Shown here: piece by piece, positions 1 through 7,277 of the stretch
Position numbering within the stretch: the stretch's first letter is position 1
How the letters are laid out: every line of letters begins with the position of its first letter
Source: an uncultured Alphaproteobacteria bacterium
GTDB lineage: Bacteria > Pseudomonadota > Alphaproteobacteria > Methylaequorales > Methylaequoraceae
Assembly: GCA_902563305.1 (NCBI GenBank)
Contig: CACEWP010000008.1
Coordinates: 1 to 48,840 of the forward strand
DNA length: 48,840 nucleotides
Reading direction: 5' to 3'
Program-made: the position numbers and the translations under genes
The notes under the pieces: model-generated
The model's input: only the letters and a program-made list of their open reading frames with translations
What the model was told of the DNA's origin: nothing
The model's database searches: none

Positions 1-73
1 TATATTGTGTATAATTCTATCTATGGTACTAATTGTAGTTGTTTAATATTAATATATATACTATTATTATGTC

Positions 74-577
74 GTGAGTTTTGACAGTCAAAAAAAAATT
101 ATCAGTAAAAACAATCCTATTGATTTCATCGAGGAATATCTTCTAGGTGATGAAATCGAGAAATTTAGAAGTTGTCGTGATGAAATAACAATCTTCTCAA
201 AAGGAGTCTGGAAGAACTATGATATTTCATTTAAGTGGGATAGTGAAAAAAAGATTATTGAGGTTAACAGTTATTTTGATATGTCAAAAAAAAATAGAAT
301 TAGCAAATCAATTTATTCACTAATTTCAAATGTTAATAACAAAGCATCAGTTGGTTTTTTTAATTATTGTTCAAAATTAAATACAATATTTTTTAGCTAT
401 AAGATCTCAATAAAAGGACAAACAATCCTTTCAGTAGAACAAATTCAAAATTTTATAGATATTGTAACAAACGAGTGTGATAGATTTTTTCCAGTGTTTT
501 TTGTTTATTTTTATAAGAAACAGGATCCTATTCATGCTATTGATATTGCATTACTAGATACCCACGGAGAAGCATGA
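74..577 (+). CDS. YbjN-domain protein (alphaproteobacterial type)
   Basis: A 167-residue soluble protein with no signal peptide or membrane segment. It matches the short YbjN-domain protein that commonly sits directly upstream of proC in Alphaproteobacteria. Recognisable family features are the early NPIDFIEEYL segment, a central FDM in the strand after the WDSEKK turn, a later NFIDIVTNECDRFFP helix and the ALLDTHGEA tail. The start is GTG at 74: an ATG at 69 runs straight into TGA, and an in-frame TAA lies at 50-52. The stop overlaps the proC start as ATGA. The molecular role of this family is not established. YbjN folds resemble secretion chaperones and the E. coli member affects motility and stress, so the function here is open. 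The family call is fairly sure; no function is claimed. Confidence 0.8.
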   Translation: MSFDSQKKIISKNNPIDFIEEYLLGDEIEKFRSCRDEITIFSKGVWKNYDISFKWDSEKKIIEVNSYFDMSKKNRISKSIYSLISNVNNKASVGFFNYCSKLNTIFFSYKISIKGQTILSVEQIQNFIDIVTNECDRFFPVFFVYFYKKQDPIHAIDIALLDTHGEA

Positions 578-1380
578 CTTCCCTTTTAATCGGTTGTGGA
601 AATTTAGGAACAATTATCTTAAAAGGTTTTATTTCAAGCAAAAAAGAGATACTTGTCTTAGAAAACGATAACAGGATAATCTCCAGTATGACTAGAATCT
701 TTAAAAATGTTAGATTTTTTAAGATGTTAGAAAAAATAGATTGGGAAAAAATAAGTTACATAATGTTATGCGTGAAGCCAAAAGATGCAATAAACACTCT
801 AAGAGAAATAAAAAAATACTGTGATAAGACTCATATAATTGTTTCATTTGTTGCTGGCTTGCAAACAAAAACTATCAGTAAAATTGTTTTATCTAAAAGC
901 CCTGTTATTAGAATAATGCCAAATATATTTGTAGATTCAAATAATAGTTCAACAGCATTTTTTTCAAATAAAATCAGTGAAAGTTTGAAAAAAAAAGTTA
1001 CTAAAGATTTTAGAAGTTTCGGTGAGTGTATTTGGTTGAAAAATGAAAAAAAAATGGATTTTTTTACAGCAATGTTTGGTGGAGGTCCAGCATATTTTTT
1101 TTATATTTTAGATTGTTTCGATCAAATAATAAGGAAAAATGGTGTTAGTGGTGATGATTCATTATCATTATTAATAACTTTACTTGAAGGAACATTAATT
1201 AAATTAAAATCAAGAAATGTTGACTTTAAAAAATCAATCAAAAATGTTGCAAGTAAAGGTGGAACAACCGAAGAAGCCCTTAAAGTCTTTGATAAGAATT
1301 CAGCGCTTTTCAATCTATTCAATACAGCTATAAATTCAGCTAAACAAAAATCTAGTCAGATTTCAAAACAATTAAAATGA
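574..1380 (+). CDS. proC: Pyrroline-5-carboxylate reductase
   Basis: This enzyme catalyses the last step of proline synthesis, NAD(P)H-dependent reduction of pyrroline-5-carboxylate, in the cytoplasm. The N-terminus carries the dinucleotide-binding loop GCGNLG (residues 7-12) of a Rossmann fold. The C-terminal half is the helical dimerisation domain, with FGGGPAYFF (about 168-176) and VASKGGTTEEAL (225-236), the family signature usually read as SPGGTT. Here Lys replaces the usual Pro, a conservative family-level variation. At 268 residues the length is normal. It overlaps the YbjN gene by 4 bases, and a GGAGA ribosome-binding sequence sits a few bases before the ATG, which supports this start. 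The stop is one base from the stop of the convergent envZ-like gene, leaving no room for a separate terminator. Confidence 0.95.
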   Translation: MTSLLIGCGNLGTIILKGFISSKKEILVLENDNRIISSMTRIFKNVRFFKMLEKIDWEKISYIMLCVKPKDAINTLREIKKYCDKTHIIVSFVAGLQTKTISKIVLSKSPVIRIMPNIFVDSNNSSTAFFSNKISESLKKKVTKDFRSFGECIWLKNEKKMDFFTAMFGGGPAYFFYILDCFDQIIRKNGVSGDDSLSLLITLLEGTLIKLKSRNVDFKKSIKNVASKGGTTEEALKVFDKNSALFNLFNTAINSAKQKSSQISKQLK

Positions 1381-1381
1381 T

Positions 1382-2683
1382 CTATTTCTTTTGAGGTAAA
1401 ATAATTGAAAATAAACTTCCTTTTATTTTTCTTGATTTTTCAAGCTTAATAGAAGCATTAATTTTTTTTCCTAACTCCCTAGAGATACTTAAACCCAAAC
1501 CAGAACCACTTTGATTTATATTCCTTGAATCATCAATTTTAAAAAATGGTTTAAATATTTTTTGTCTAAATTGATCCTTAATTCCAGGTCCATTGTCTAA
1601 AATATTAATTTTAACATTTTTCGGTTCTTTTTTTGCGATTATGTCTACTTTAGTCCCATACCTTGATGCATTTTCGAATAAATTAAAGACAATTCTATAT
1701 AAACTGTTTTTATCTGTGATAAGAGACAAACTTTTGTGACATTTAATATTAATTTTTTTATTCTTAAGTTTTGATGAATTAACAACTTGATTGAGAAGTT
1801 CAAGTAAATTTACTTTCTCAAGTTTTTTAATTTTTTCTTCTTTTGAGTATTCAAGGTATTCTTTGAGGAAAATTTGCATAATTTCTACATCTTTTTTAAT
1901 TTGTTGAGTATCTTTTTTGTTATCTAATAACTCTAACCTTAATTTTATCCTGGTTATAATAGTTCCTAAGTCATGGGAAATTCCAGTGAGAAAACTAATT
2001 TTTTGATTTATATAGTTATTTATTCTTTTCTGCATTTGCATAAAAGCATTTCCAGCAGCTCTGATTTCCAAAGCTCCTTCAGGTTTAAAGTGTTTGATTT
2101 TTTTTCCTTTCCCAAAATCTTCTGCTGACTTAGCTAACCTATGTATTGCCCTGATTTGAATTCTTAAAAATAGAAATGCTATCAATGACAAAACTAAAGA
2201 GGTCGAAACGATCCACAAAAGATAAATTGTTGGTGTTTCACTTAAAAGATATTTTCTCGGAAAGTTTATCTTTAGAAAACCATTTTCGACTGCCAAGCTA
2301 AATGAGATTATATCCTCATAAAATTCACTTTTAATATTTTGGTCTACTCGAGTTTCTAGAATTTTATGAATTTTTTTTTCTAACTTTGATTTGCTTTTAA
2401 AATTATCATTCGGATTGCTTGTAAAGTTTAGGCTTATATTTAATTTTGTTGCAATTAATTTTGCTTCTTTTAAACCATAATTATTATATTGATCTACTAA
2501 AAGATTTATATTATTGCTCGCTATGTTTGAAAATCTATTGATTATTTTTTCCCAATGCCTCTCATAAAAAAAGAAAACAACTGAGCATTGAACAGAGATA
2601 AGTGGTATAAGAAATATCATCAATAATCTTGGAAGCAACTTTCTTGGAAGTATTTTTTTGAGATATTTTTTAATCATATTCAC
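1382..2683 (-). CDS. envZ: EnvZ-type membrane sensor histidine kinase
   Basis: This is the inner-membrane kinase partner of the OmpR-like regulator encoded just upstream. Two transmembrane segments (about residues 18-40 and 154-174) bracket a periplasmic domain of about 110 residues, followed by HAMP (about 175-230), the HisKA dimerisation domain with His237, and HATPase_c. The ATP-site boxes are visible: N box FNLFENASRYG (333-343), G1 DNGPGI (363-368), F box KPFFKIDD (378-385) and G2 GSGLGLSI (393-400). The H-box reads SHDLGTIITR. It keeps His and the HDxxT pattern but lacks the Arg and Pro of the usual SHDLRTPLTR, which is unusual. The start is GTG at 2683, or ATG at 2677 two codons later. 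Either overlaps the end of the regulator gene, so translation is likely coupled. The stimulus cannot be read from the sequence. Confidence 0.88.
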   Translation of the reverse strand: MNMIKKYLKKILPRKLLPRLLMIFLIPLISVQCSVVFFFYERHWEKIINRFSNIASNNINLLVDQYNNYGLKEAKLIATKLNISLNFTSNPNDNFKSKSKLEKKIHKILETRVDQNIKSEFYEDIISFSLAVENGFLKINFPRKYLLSETPTIYLLWIVSTSLVLSLIAFLFLRIQIRAIHRLAKSAEDFGKGKKIKHFKPEGALEIRAAGNAFMQMQKRINNYINQKISFLTGISHDLGTIITRIKLRLELLDNKKDTQQIKKDVEIMQIFLKEYLEYSKEEKIKKLEKVNLLELLNQVVNSSKLKNKKINIKCHKSLSLITDKNSLYRIVFNLFENASRYGTKVDIIAKKEPKNVKINILDNGPGIKDQFRQKIFKPFFKIDDSRNINQSGSGLGLSISRELGKKINASIKLEKSRKIKGSLFSIILPQKK

Positions 2684-3356
2684 TTATAAGCATATATCCT
2701 TTTCCTCTAATAGTTCTTAAAAATGAGTTGCTCTTATCAGAGGTTAGTTTTTTCCTTAATCGCGTAATTGTCACATCAACTGATCTTAGATTCATTCCTT
2801 CGCCAAGTAAATCAGATATTTGCTCTCGCGAGACTTCCTTATTTAAATTTTTCGATAGATATTCGATTATTTTAGTTTCAGAAGTTGTAAGACTTACATT
2901 AACTTTATTTTTTGACAATAATTTTGTATTTGAATTAAATTCAAATTCTCCGAAATATCTTTTTTTCCCAGTTATATTTTTATTAAATCTAGGATTCAGA
3001 AGTTTACTTATTCTTAACAAAAGTTCTGTAGGTTCAAATGGTTTAACTAAATAATCATCACAACCATTTGAATACGAAGAAGTCTTTTTTTCTAATTGAC
3101 TATCTGCTGTCAGCATTAGTACAGGTGTATTGATATCAAATTTTCTAAATGAATTCAAAAATTCAATACCACTTTTTCGAGGCATCATTATATCAAGAAT
3201 AATAAGATCAAATAAAAAAAAACTAGTTAATTTCTCTGCTTCAAATGAATCTCGGGCAACGCTAACTCTATAGTTTTTATTAGTTAGATAAATTTCAAGC
3301 AATTCTCTGATTTTGTTGTCATCGTCAACACATAGTAAATGGGGTAAATTTTTCAT
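2670..3356 (-). CDS. ompR: OmpR-family response regulator
   Basis: This is a DNA-binding response regulator with an N-terminal receiver domain and a C-terminal winged helix. Counted from the ATG at 3356, the receiver shows the acidic cluster DDD (11-13), the phospho-acceptor Asp55 in LIILDIMMPR, Thr83 and Lys105 in LVKPFEP. The wing domain (about 130-228) ends with the typical TIRGKGYML motif. A TTG at 3374 would add six residues (MIFIYY) before this ATG. The ATG is preferred because the receiver domain begins immediately after it. The gene overlaps the kinase gene downstream, as in ompR-envZ operons. The gap to the divergent ilvE is only 78 bases and must hold both promoters. Target genes are unknown; porin or envelope control is the family precedent, not something seen here. 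Confidence 0.92.
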   Translation of the reverse strand: MKNLPHLLCVDDDNKIRELLEIYLTNKNYRVSVARDSFEAEKLTSFFLFDLIILDIMMPRKSGIEFLNSFRKFDINTPVLMLTADSQLEKKTSSYSNGCDDYLVKPFEPTELLLRISKLLNPRFNKNITGKKRYFGEFEFNSNTKLLSKNKVNVSLTTSETKIIEYLSKNLNKEVSREQISDLLGEGMNLRSVDVTITRLRKKLTSDKSNSFLRTIRGKGYMLISEYD

Positions 3357-3386
3357 ATAATAAATAAAGATCAAGCTATTTATAAA

Positions 3387-3392
3387 TATAAT
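3387..3392 (+). promoter_or_regulatory. Candidate -10 element for ilvE
   Basis: A TATAAT hexamer lies 43 bases before the ilvE ATG, inside the 78-base divergent gap between the ompR-like gene and ilvE. No convincing TTGACA-like -35 element is visible at 16-18 bases upstream. TATAAT is frequent by chance in sequence this A+T-rich, so this is only a plausible candidate. Confidence 0.25.
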
Positions 3393-3434
3393 TTCAATGA
3401 TATATTATTTAATTTTAACTTTATTGATAAAATT

Positions 3435-4307
3435 ATGCAAATAATCCCTTTTGATAAAAAAGAAGGTCACATATGGATTAACGGTGAGTATGTTGAATGG
3501 CAAGATTGTAAAACTCATGTTTTGAATCATGGCTTACATTATGGAAGTTGCGTATTTGAAGGAATAAGAATATATAACGGTAAAATCTTTAAGTTGGATG
3601 AACATATTGAAAGACTTTTTAAATCAGCAGAGTTGCTTGATTTAAAAATACCTTTCAATTTAGAAAAAATTAAACAAGTAACATATGAATTGACTAAAAA
3701 ACAAAAAGTTAATGACGGTTACATAAGACCTGTTGTTTGGAGAGGAAGTGAAAAAATGGCAATTTCAGCCATTGATGCTTCCACTCATATAGCAATTGCA
3801 GCTTGGCCATGGCCTTCGTATTTTTCACCTGAGAAAATTTTAGAAGGTATAAGGCTTACAAAATCAAATTGGGTTAGACCATCTCCAGACTCTGCACCAA
3901 CAAATAGTAAAGCAGCTGGTTTGTATATGATTTGTTCCCTTAGTAAACATGAGGCAGAGAGAAAGGGTTTTGATGATGCGTTAATGTTAGATTATAGAGG
4001 TTTTATTGCTGAAGCAACAGGGGCAAATATTTTTTTTATAAAACAACAAAAATTATTTACACCTATACCCGACTGTTTTCTTGATGGAATTACTAGAAAG
4101 ACTGTAATAGAGATTGCCAAAAAGTTAAGAATAGAAATTGAAGAAGGTCACTTTAATTATGAATTTTTGGAAAGTTGTGAGGAAGTTTTTTTAACTGGAA
4201 CTGCTGTTGAGATAACTCCTGTAACATCAATTGATAAATATGAATTTAAGGTTGGAGAAATCACAAAGTTATTAATAAAAGAATTTAACAGAGTAGTTAA
4301 AGGTTAA
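3435..4307 (+). CDS. ilvE: Branched-chain amino acid aminotransferase
   Basis: This is a fold-type IV PLP aminotransferase that transfers amino groups between glutamate and the 2-oxo acids of Val, Leu and Ile in the cytoplasm. The family hallmarks are present: HGLHYGSCVFEGIR (residues 32-45), the PLP Lys159 in APTNSKAAG, the GFDDALMLD strand followed by GFIAEATGANIFF, and LTGTAVEITPV near the C-terminus for phosphate and substrate binding. The length of 290 residues is typical. The ATG start gives the standard WINGEYVEW opening. It lies next to a divergent ompR-envZ pair, an arrangement seen in other Alphaproteobacteria. Its stop overlaps the stop of the convergent moaE by 4 bases. D-amino-acid aminotransferase and aminodeoxychorismate lyase are the related alternatives, but the EGIR and TGTAVE motifs favour IlvE. 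Confidence 0.93.
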   Translation: MQIIPFDKKEGHIWINGEYVEWQDCKTHVLNHGLHYGSCVFEGIRIYNGKIFKLDEHIERLFKSAELLDLKIPFNLEKIKQVTYELTKKQKVNDGYIRPVVWRGSEKMAISAIDASTHIAIAAWPWPSYFSPEKILEGIRLTKSNWVRPSPDSAPTNSKAAGLYMICSLSKHEAERKGFDDALMLDYRGFIAEATGANIFFIKQQKLFTPIPDCFLDGITRKTVIEIAKKLRIEIEEGHFNYEFLESCEEVFLTGTAVEITPVTSIDKYEFKVGEITKLLIKEFNRVVKG

Positions 4308-4750
4308 GTCTTAATCAATTTTCTATCAGATTCTTTTTGTGAAACCCATTTAGAATTTTTGGAAAAATGCTCTTTTTTCCAAAAAGTAGCTTTAACTTTA
4401 AGCCAATCAATTAACTCCTCTGAGAACCCGAAACTCTGTTTTCTATGTTCAGAAGAAACCAGAATTAATATTATATTTTCACCAGGTTTTATTTTACCAA
4501 AACGATGTATTAACAAATAGTCTAAAATATTGTATTTTTTTTTAAGATTTTTTATTATTTTTTTTGTTTGGAATATTGCCATTTTCTCATACAACTCTAT
4601 GTCGATAGATAAGATTTTTTTGTCTTTATATTTATGCCTGGCTTTTCCAACAAATAAAACAATTGCACCTTCATTTATTTTATTAGTCTTAGAAAATAAA
4701 CTTATTTGTTTCTCTATAACAAAATTTTGTTTTTGAAAAATTACTTTCAT
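4304..4750 (-). CDS. moaE: Molybdopterin synthase catalytic subunit
   Basis: MoaE is the large subunit of molybdopterin synthase. With thiocarboxylated MoaD it converts cyclic pyranopterin monophosphate into molybdopterin. Recognisable motifs are FVGKAR (33-38), the IHRFGKIKPGE loop (81-91), SSEHRKQSF (99-107) and the catalytic segment LKVKATFWKKE (117-127). In that segment Lys118 and Lys125 align with E. coli Lys119 and Lys126. The length of 148 residues is normal. The stop codon of moaD and the ATG of moaE share one base (TAATG), so the two subunits are translationally coupled. It is the last gene of the uvrC-pgsA-mobB-moeA-moaD-moaE run and overlaps the end of the convergent ilvE by 4 bases. 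Confidence 0.95.
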   Translation of the reverse strand: MKVIFQKQNFVIEKQISLFSKTNKINEGAIVLFVGKARHKYKDKKILSIDIELYEKMAIFQTKKIIKNLKKKYNILDYLLIHRFGKIKPGENIILILVSSEHRKQSFGFSEELIDWLKVKATFWKKEHFSKNSKWVSQKESDRKLIKT

Positions 4751-4998
4751 TATCCTCCTGTTACAGGTGGAAATATAGCAAGTTCATCTTTGTTTGTTAC
4801 AAAAGAGTTTTTATTCACGTATTCACAGTTTACTGCGTATTGAAGATTTTTGATTTTGGTAAAAGCAGTATTATAATTTGAATCACTATTTTTGAGCTCA
4901 TCTATGATTTGATAGATTTTTTTTTTCCCATCAATTTGGATTGTATCTTCTCTTTTTCCAATCGATTCTTTTAAGCTTGCAAAATATAAAATTTTCAA
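4750..4998 (-). CDS. moaD: Molybdopterin synthase sulfur carrier subunit
   Basis: This 82-residue ubiquitin-like protein ends in the diagnostic Gly-Gly (FPPVTGG). The final glycine is adenylated and thiocarboxylated, then supplies sulfur to cyclic pyranopterin monophosphate in the MoaE active site. The N-terminal MKILYFASLKE strand and the late DELAIFPPV segment are typical of MoaD. Its start overlaps the end of moeA as ATGA, and its stop shares a base with the moaE start. The activating MoeB-like enzyme and MoaA/MoaC are not in this window and must be elsewhere if the pathway is complete. Confidence 0.95.
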   Translation of the reverse strand: MKILYFASLKESIGKREDTIQIDGKKKIYQIIDELKNSDSNYNTAFTKIKNLQYAVNCEYVNKNSFVTNKDELAIFPPVTGG

Positions 4999-6230
4999 TT
5001 TAGCATATCCTCGTATTTATAAAATTTTAATAAAGTTCCTTTTTTAATATAATCTTTTTTTTCATCTAACTCTATTATTCCTTGGCTCTGACTTATTGAA
5101 GAAATAATTCCAGAACCAGTTGATGAGAACTTTGTAAGGTAAAATGAGTTTTTCTTTTTTATAATTTTACCTCTTAACCACTCAGTTCTTCCTTTTCTTT
5201 TTTTAAGGCTAAAATCACATGGTAATACTCTTTCATTGAAATCACTTTCTCTTATCCCAGACAGAAGTTTAATATAATCAATAATTAACATGAAAAAGGT
5301 TATGATTGCCGCAACAGGATTTCCTGGTAGGCCAATAAAGGGTTTACCTTTAATTTCTCCAAATGCGAATGGTCTTCCAGGTTTGATAGCAAGTCTCCAG
5401 AATTTTATCTTGCCATGCTCTTTTAAGAATTTTCCAATTATATCGGTTTTACTTTTAGATACACCTCCACTAGTAACAAGAATATCTATTAAATTTAGCT
5501 TACTAAAAATTTTTTTCTTTGTTTGTAGATACTCATCTTTAATTATTCCAAAATCATGTACTTCACATCCTATTTTTTTAAATAAGGAAATTAAAGTTAA
5601 TTTATTTGCATCATAAATTTGATACTTAGACTTTTTTGATTTGATTTCACTTAATTCATCTCCAGAAGAAAAAATTCCAACTCTCAACTTTTTATAAACT
5701 TTTAATTTCTTTATTCCTATAGATGATAACTGAGCAAGATCTAAGCCTCTAATTTTTCTGCCTATCTTAAATATTTTTTTATTTTTTTTAACATCTTCAC
5801 CTTCCAATCTTATATTTGAACCAGTAGTAAACTTTTTTTCTAATTTTAATTTATTACCCATTGTAATAGTATCTTCTTCCATACAAACAGTATCTATTTT
5901 AGTAATATCTTTTAATAAATATGCTCCAGTAAAAACTTTAATAGCTTGATTTTCATTAACCTTACCGAGAAAGGGTTTTCCTGGTTTTGATTCTCCTACA
6001 ATTTTTAATTCTCTTTTCATCTTATTTGAATTTATGAATCCAAAACCATCAACTGCTGAATTATCAAATTCAGGAACATTTATTTTTGAATATATATCTT
6101 CAGCTAAAACTCTGTCTTGAGAAAATTCAAAATCAATAGTTTCTATCCTATTTATTTTTATAGAGTTAAGCATGATTTTTTTTGCCTTATTAAAAGATAA
6201 GAGGTTTTTATGTAAATCAACCATTTTCAA
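4995..6230 (-). CDS. moeA: Molybdopterin molybdenumtransferase
   Basis: MoeA inserts molybdate into adenylylated molybdopterin to make molybdenum cofactor in the cytoplasm. The four-domain MoeA layout is present: the N-terminal FDNSAVDGFGF segment near residues 55-65, the FTGAYLL strand in domain II, the central MoCF-like domain with VGIFSSGDEL, IYDANK and TSGGVSKSKTDI, and the KPGRPFAFG...GLPGNPVA region closing the active site. It ends with a C-terminal beta domain. The length of 411 residues is normal. The annotated ATG at 6230 overlaps mobB by 14 bases; a second ATG at 6224 is equally possible. Its stop overlaps the moaD start as ATGA. Confidence 0.94.
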   Translation of the reverse strand: MKMVDLHKNLLSFNKAKKIMLNSIKINRIETIDFEFSQDRVLAEDIYSKINVPEFDNSAVDGFGFINSNKMKRELKIVGESKPGKPFLGKVNENQAIKVFTGAYLLKDITKIDTVCMEEDTITMGNKLKLEKKFTTGSNIRLEGEDVKKNKKIFKIGRKIRGLDLAQLSSIGIKKLKVYKKLRVGIFSSGDELSEIKSKKSKYQIYDANKLTLISLFKKIGCEVHDFGIIKDEYLQTKKKIFSKLNLIDILVTSGGVSKSKTDIIGKFLKEHGKIKFWRLAIKPGRPFAFGEIKGKPFIGLPGNPVAAIITFFMLIIDYIKLLSGIRESDFNERVLPCDFSLKKRKGRTEWLRGKIIKKKNSFYLTKFSSTGSGIISSISQSQGIIELDEKKDYIKKGTLLKFYKYEDMLN

Positions 6231-6726
6231 AATACTCTAAAATAAAATTACTTATTCTCTCTGTTTCTGAGAATATAAAAATAGGAAGGTTTGACTTTTT
6301 TAATTCCGGGATTTCTTGATCAACAACAATAGCTTTGATGTTTTTATCTTTTTTGTATATGTAGGGTTTTTTAATTGATGAGCGAATGACTTCAATTTTT
6401 GGAAAACTACTATATTTCAATCCCTCAATAAGAATTAATTGATCTCTTTTCTCAAATTTATCCAAAATATTATTAATACTTGTATTTTTCTTTTGAAGAG
6501 AACTAATCAAAGCCCACTTTTTTTCATTATATAGAATTACTTCGTTTGATCCTGCATTTAAGTGTTTAAAACTATCTTTTCCTTTTTTATCAATATCAAA
6601 TGAGTGGTGTGAATGTTTTATAGAAGATACATTTATTTTTCTTTTAGAATAAAAAGATATTACCCTAGTTGTTAAATCTGTTTTTCCACTTCCACTCCAC
6701 CCTACGATTCCGAAAACTTTTCTCAT
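6217..6726 (-). CDS. mobB: Molybdopterin-guanine dinucleotide biosynthesis adaptor protein
   Basis: This is a small P-loop GTP-binding protein that assists the late, nucleotide-attaching step of molybdenum cofactor synthesis alongside MobA. The Walker A motif GWSGSGKT spans residues 9-16. It is followed by SSIKHSHHSFDIDKKGKDS (about 35-53), the characteristic MobB stretch, and a later LILIEGLK segment. The length of 169 residues fits a stand-alone MobB. The start is an ATGA overlap with the end of pgsA. Its presence implies that the host makes a dinucleotide form of the cofactor, as used by DMSO-reductase-family enzymes; mobA is not in the window. Confidence 0.92.
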   Translation of the reverse strand: MRKVFGIVGWSGSGKTDLTTRVISFYSKRKINVSSIKHSHHSFDIDKKGKDSFKHLNAGSNEVILYNEKKWALISSLQKKNTSINNILDKFEKRDQLILIEGLKYSSFPKIEVIRSSIKKPYIYKKDKNIKAIVVDQEIPELKKSNLPIFIFSETERISNFILEYFENG

Positions 6727-7277
6727 TTAAATAATCTTAAATTTTTTTTAAAATAAATATAGCCTGTATGGATTGTCATTAAAGATGCAACTGTCAATCC
6801 AAAATAACCCACAAAAAGGATTATTTTGGTCTCAAAGTGATTTGATACAATAAGGAATCCTAGCGAAAACATCTGGATTAAAGTTTTCCATTTTGATAAT
6901 TTTGTTACGAGAAGTGTATCTGTTGAGTGTGCAAAAAAGTCCCTCAAGCCCGAAACTAAAATTTCTCTTATTATTATAATAAGAGCAGGATAAACAAAAA
7001 ATCCATTAATTATACTATTAGATACTAATATAAAAAGAACAGATACTACTAGTATTTTATCAGCAATAGGGTCAAGAAATCTTCCAAAACTTGACTCTAA
7101 TTCAAATTTTCTTGCTAGATATCCATCAAGAAAGTCTGATAAACATGCTAGAGTATATAAAAAAAGAGCAAGCCAGCTATAAAACTGATCTCCTATCTCT
7201 AAAAAAACAATAATTATCGGAATTACTAATATTCTTAGGAGAGTTAAAAGGTTGGGAATGTTTTCTAACTTAAACAT
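6723..7277 (-). CDS. pgsA: CDP-diacylglycerol--glycerol-3-phosphate 3-phosphatidyltransferase
   Basis: This inner-membrane enzyme makes phosphatidylglycerophosphate, the committed step to phosphatidylglycerol and cardiolipin. It contains the complete CDP-alcohol phosphatidyltransferase signature with exact spacing: Asp48, Asp51-Gly52, Ala55-Arg56, Gly65, Asp69 and Asp73 (LSDFLDGYLAR then GRFLDPIAD). The N-terminal NIPNLLTLLRI helix is typical of PgsA. Several hydrophobic segments follow, and the length of 184 residues is normal. It overlaps uvrC by 8 bases and mobB by 4. The uvrC-pgsA-moa order is a well-known alphaproteobacterial neighbourhood. Phosphatidylserine synthase is the nearest alternative, but context and N-terminal sequence favour PgsA. 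Confidence 0.93.
   Translation of the reverse strand: MFKLENIPNLLTLLRILVIPIIIVFLEIGDQFYSWLALFLYTLACLSDFLDGYLARKFELESSFGRFLDPIADKILVVSVLFILVSNSIINGFFVYPALIIIIREILVSGLRDFFAHSTDTLLVTKLSKWKTLIQMFSLGFLIVSNHFETKIILFVGYFGLTVASLMTIHTGYIYFKKNLRLFK

Noticed and set aside
1122-1322. Antisense frame inside proC.
   Set aside because: It covers the conserved C-terminal domain of proC in the opposite strand and has no independent support.
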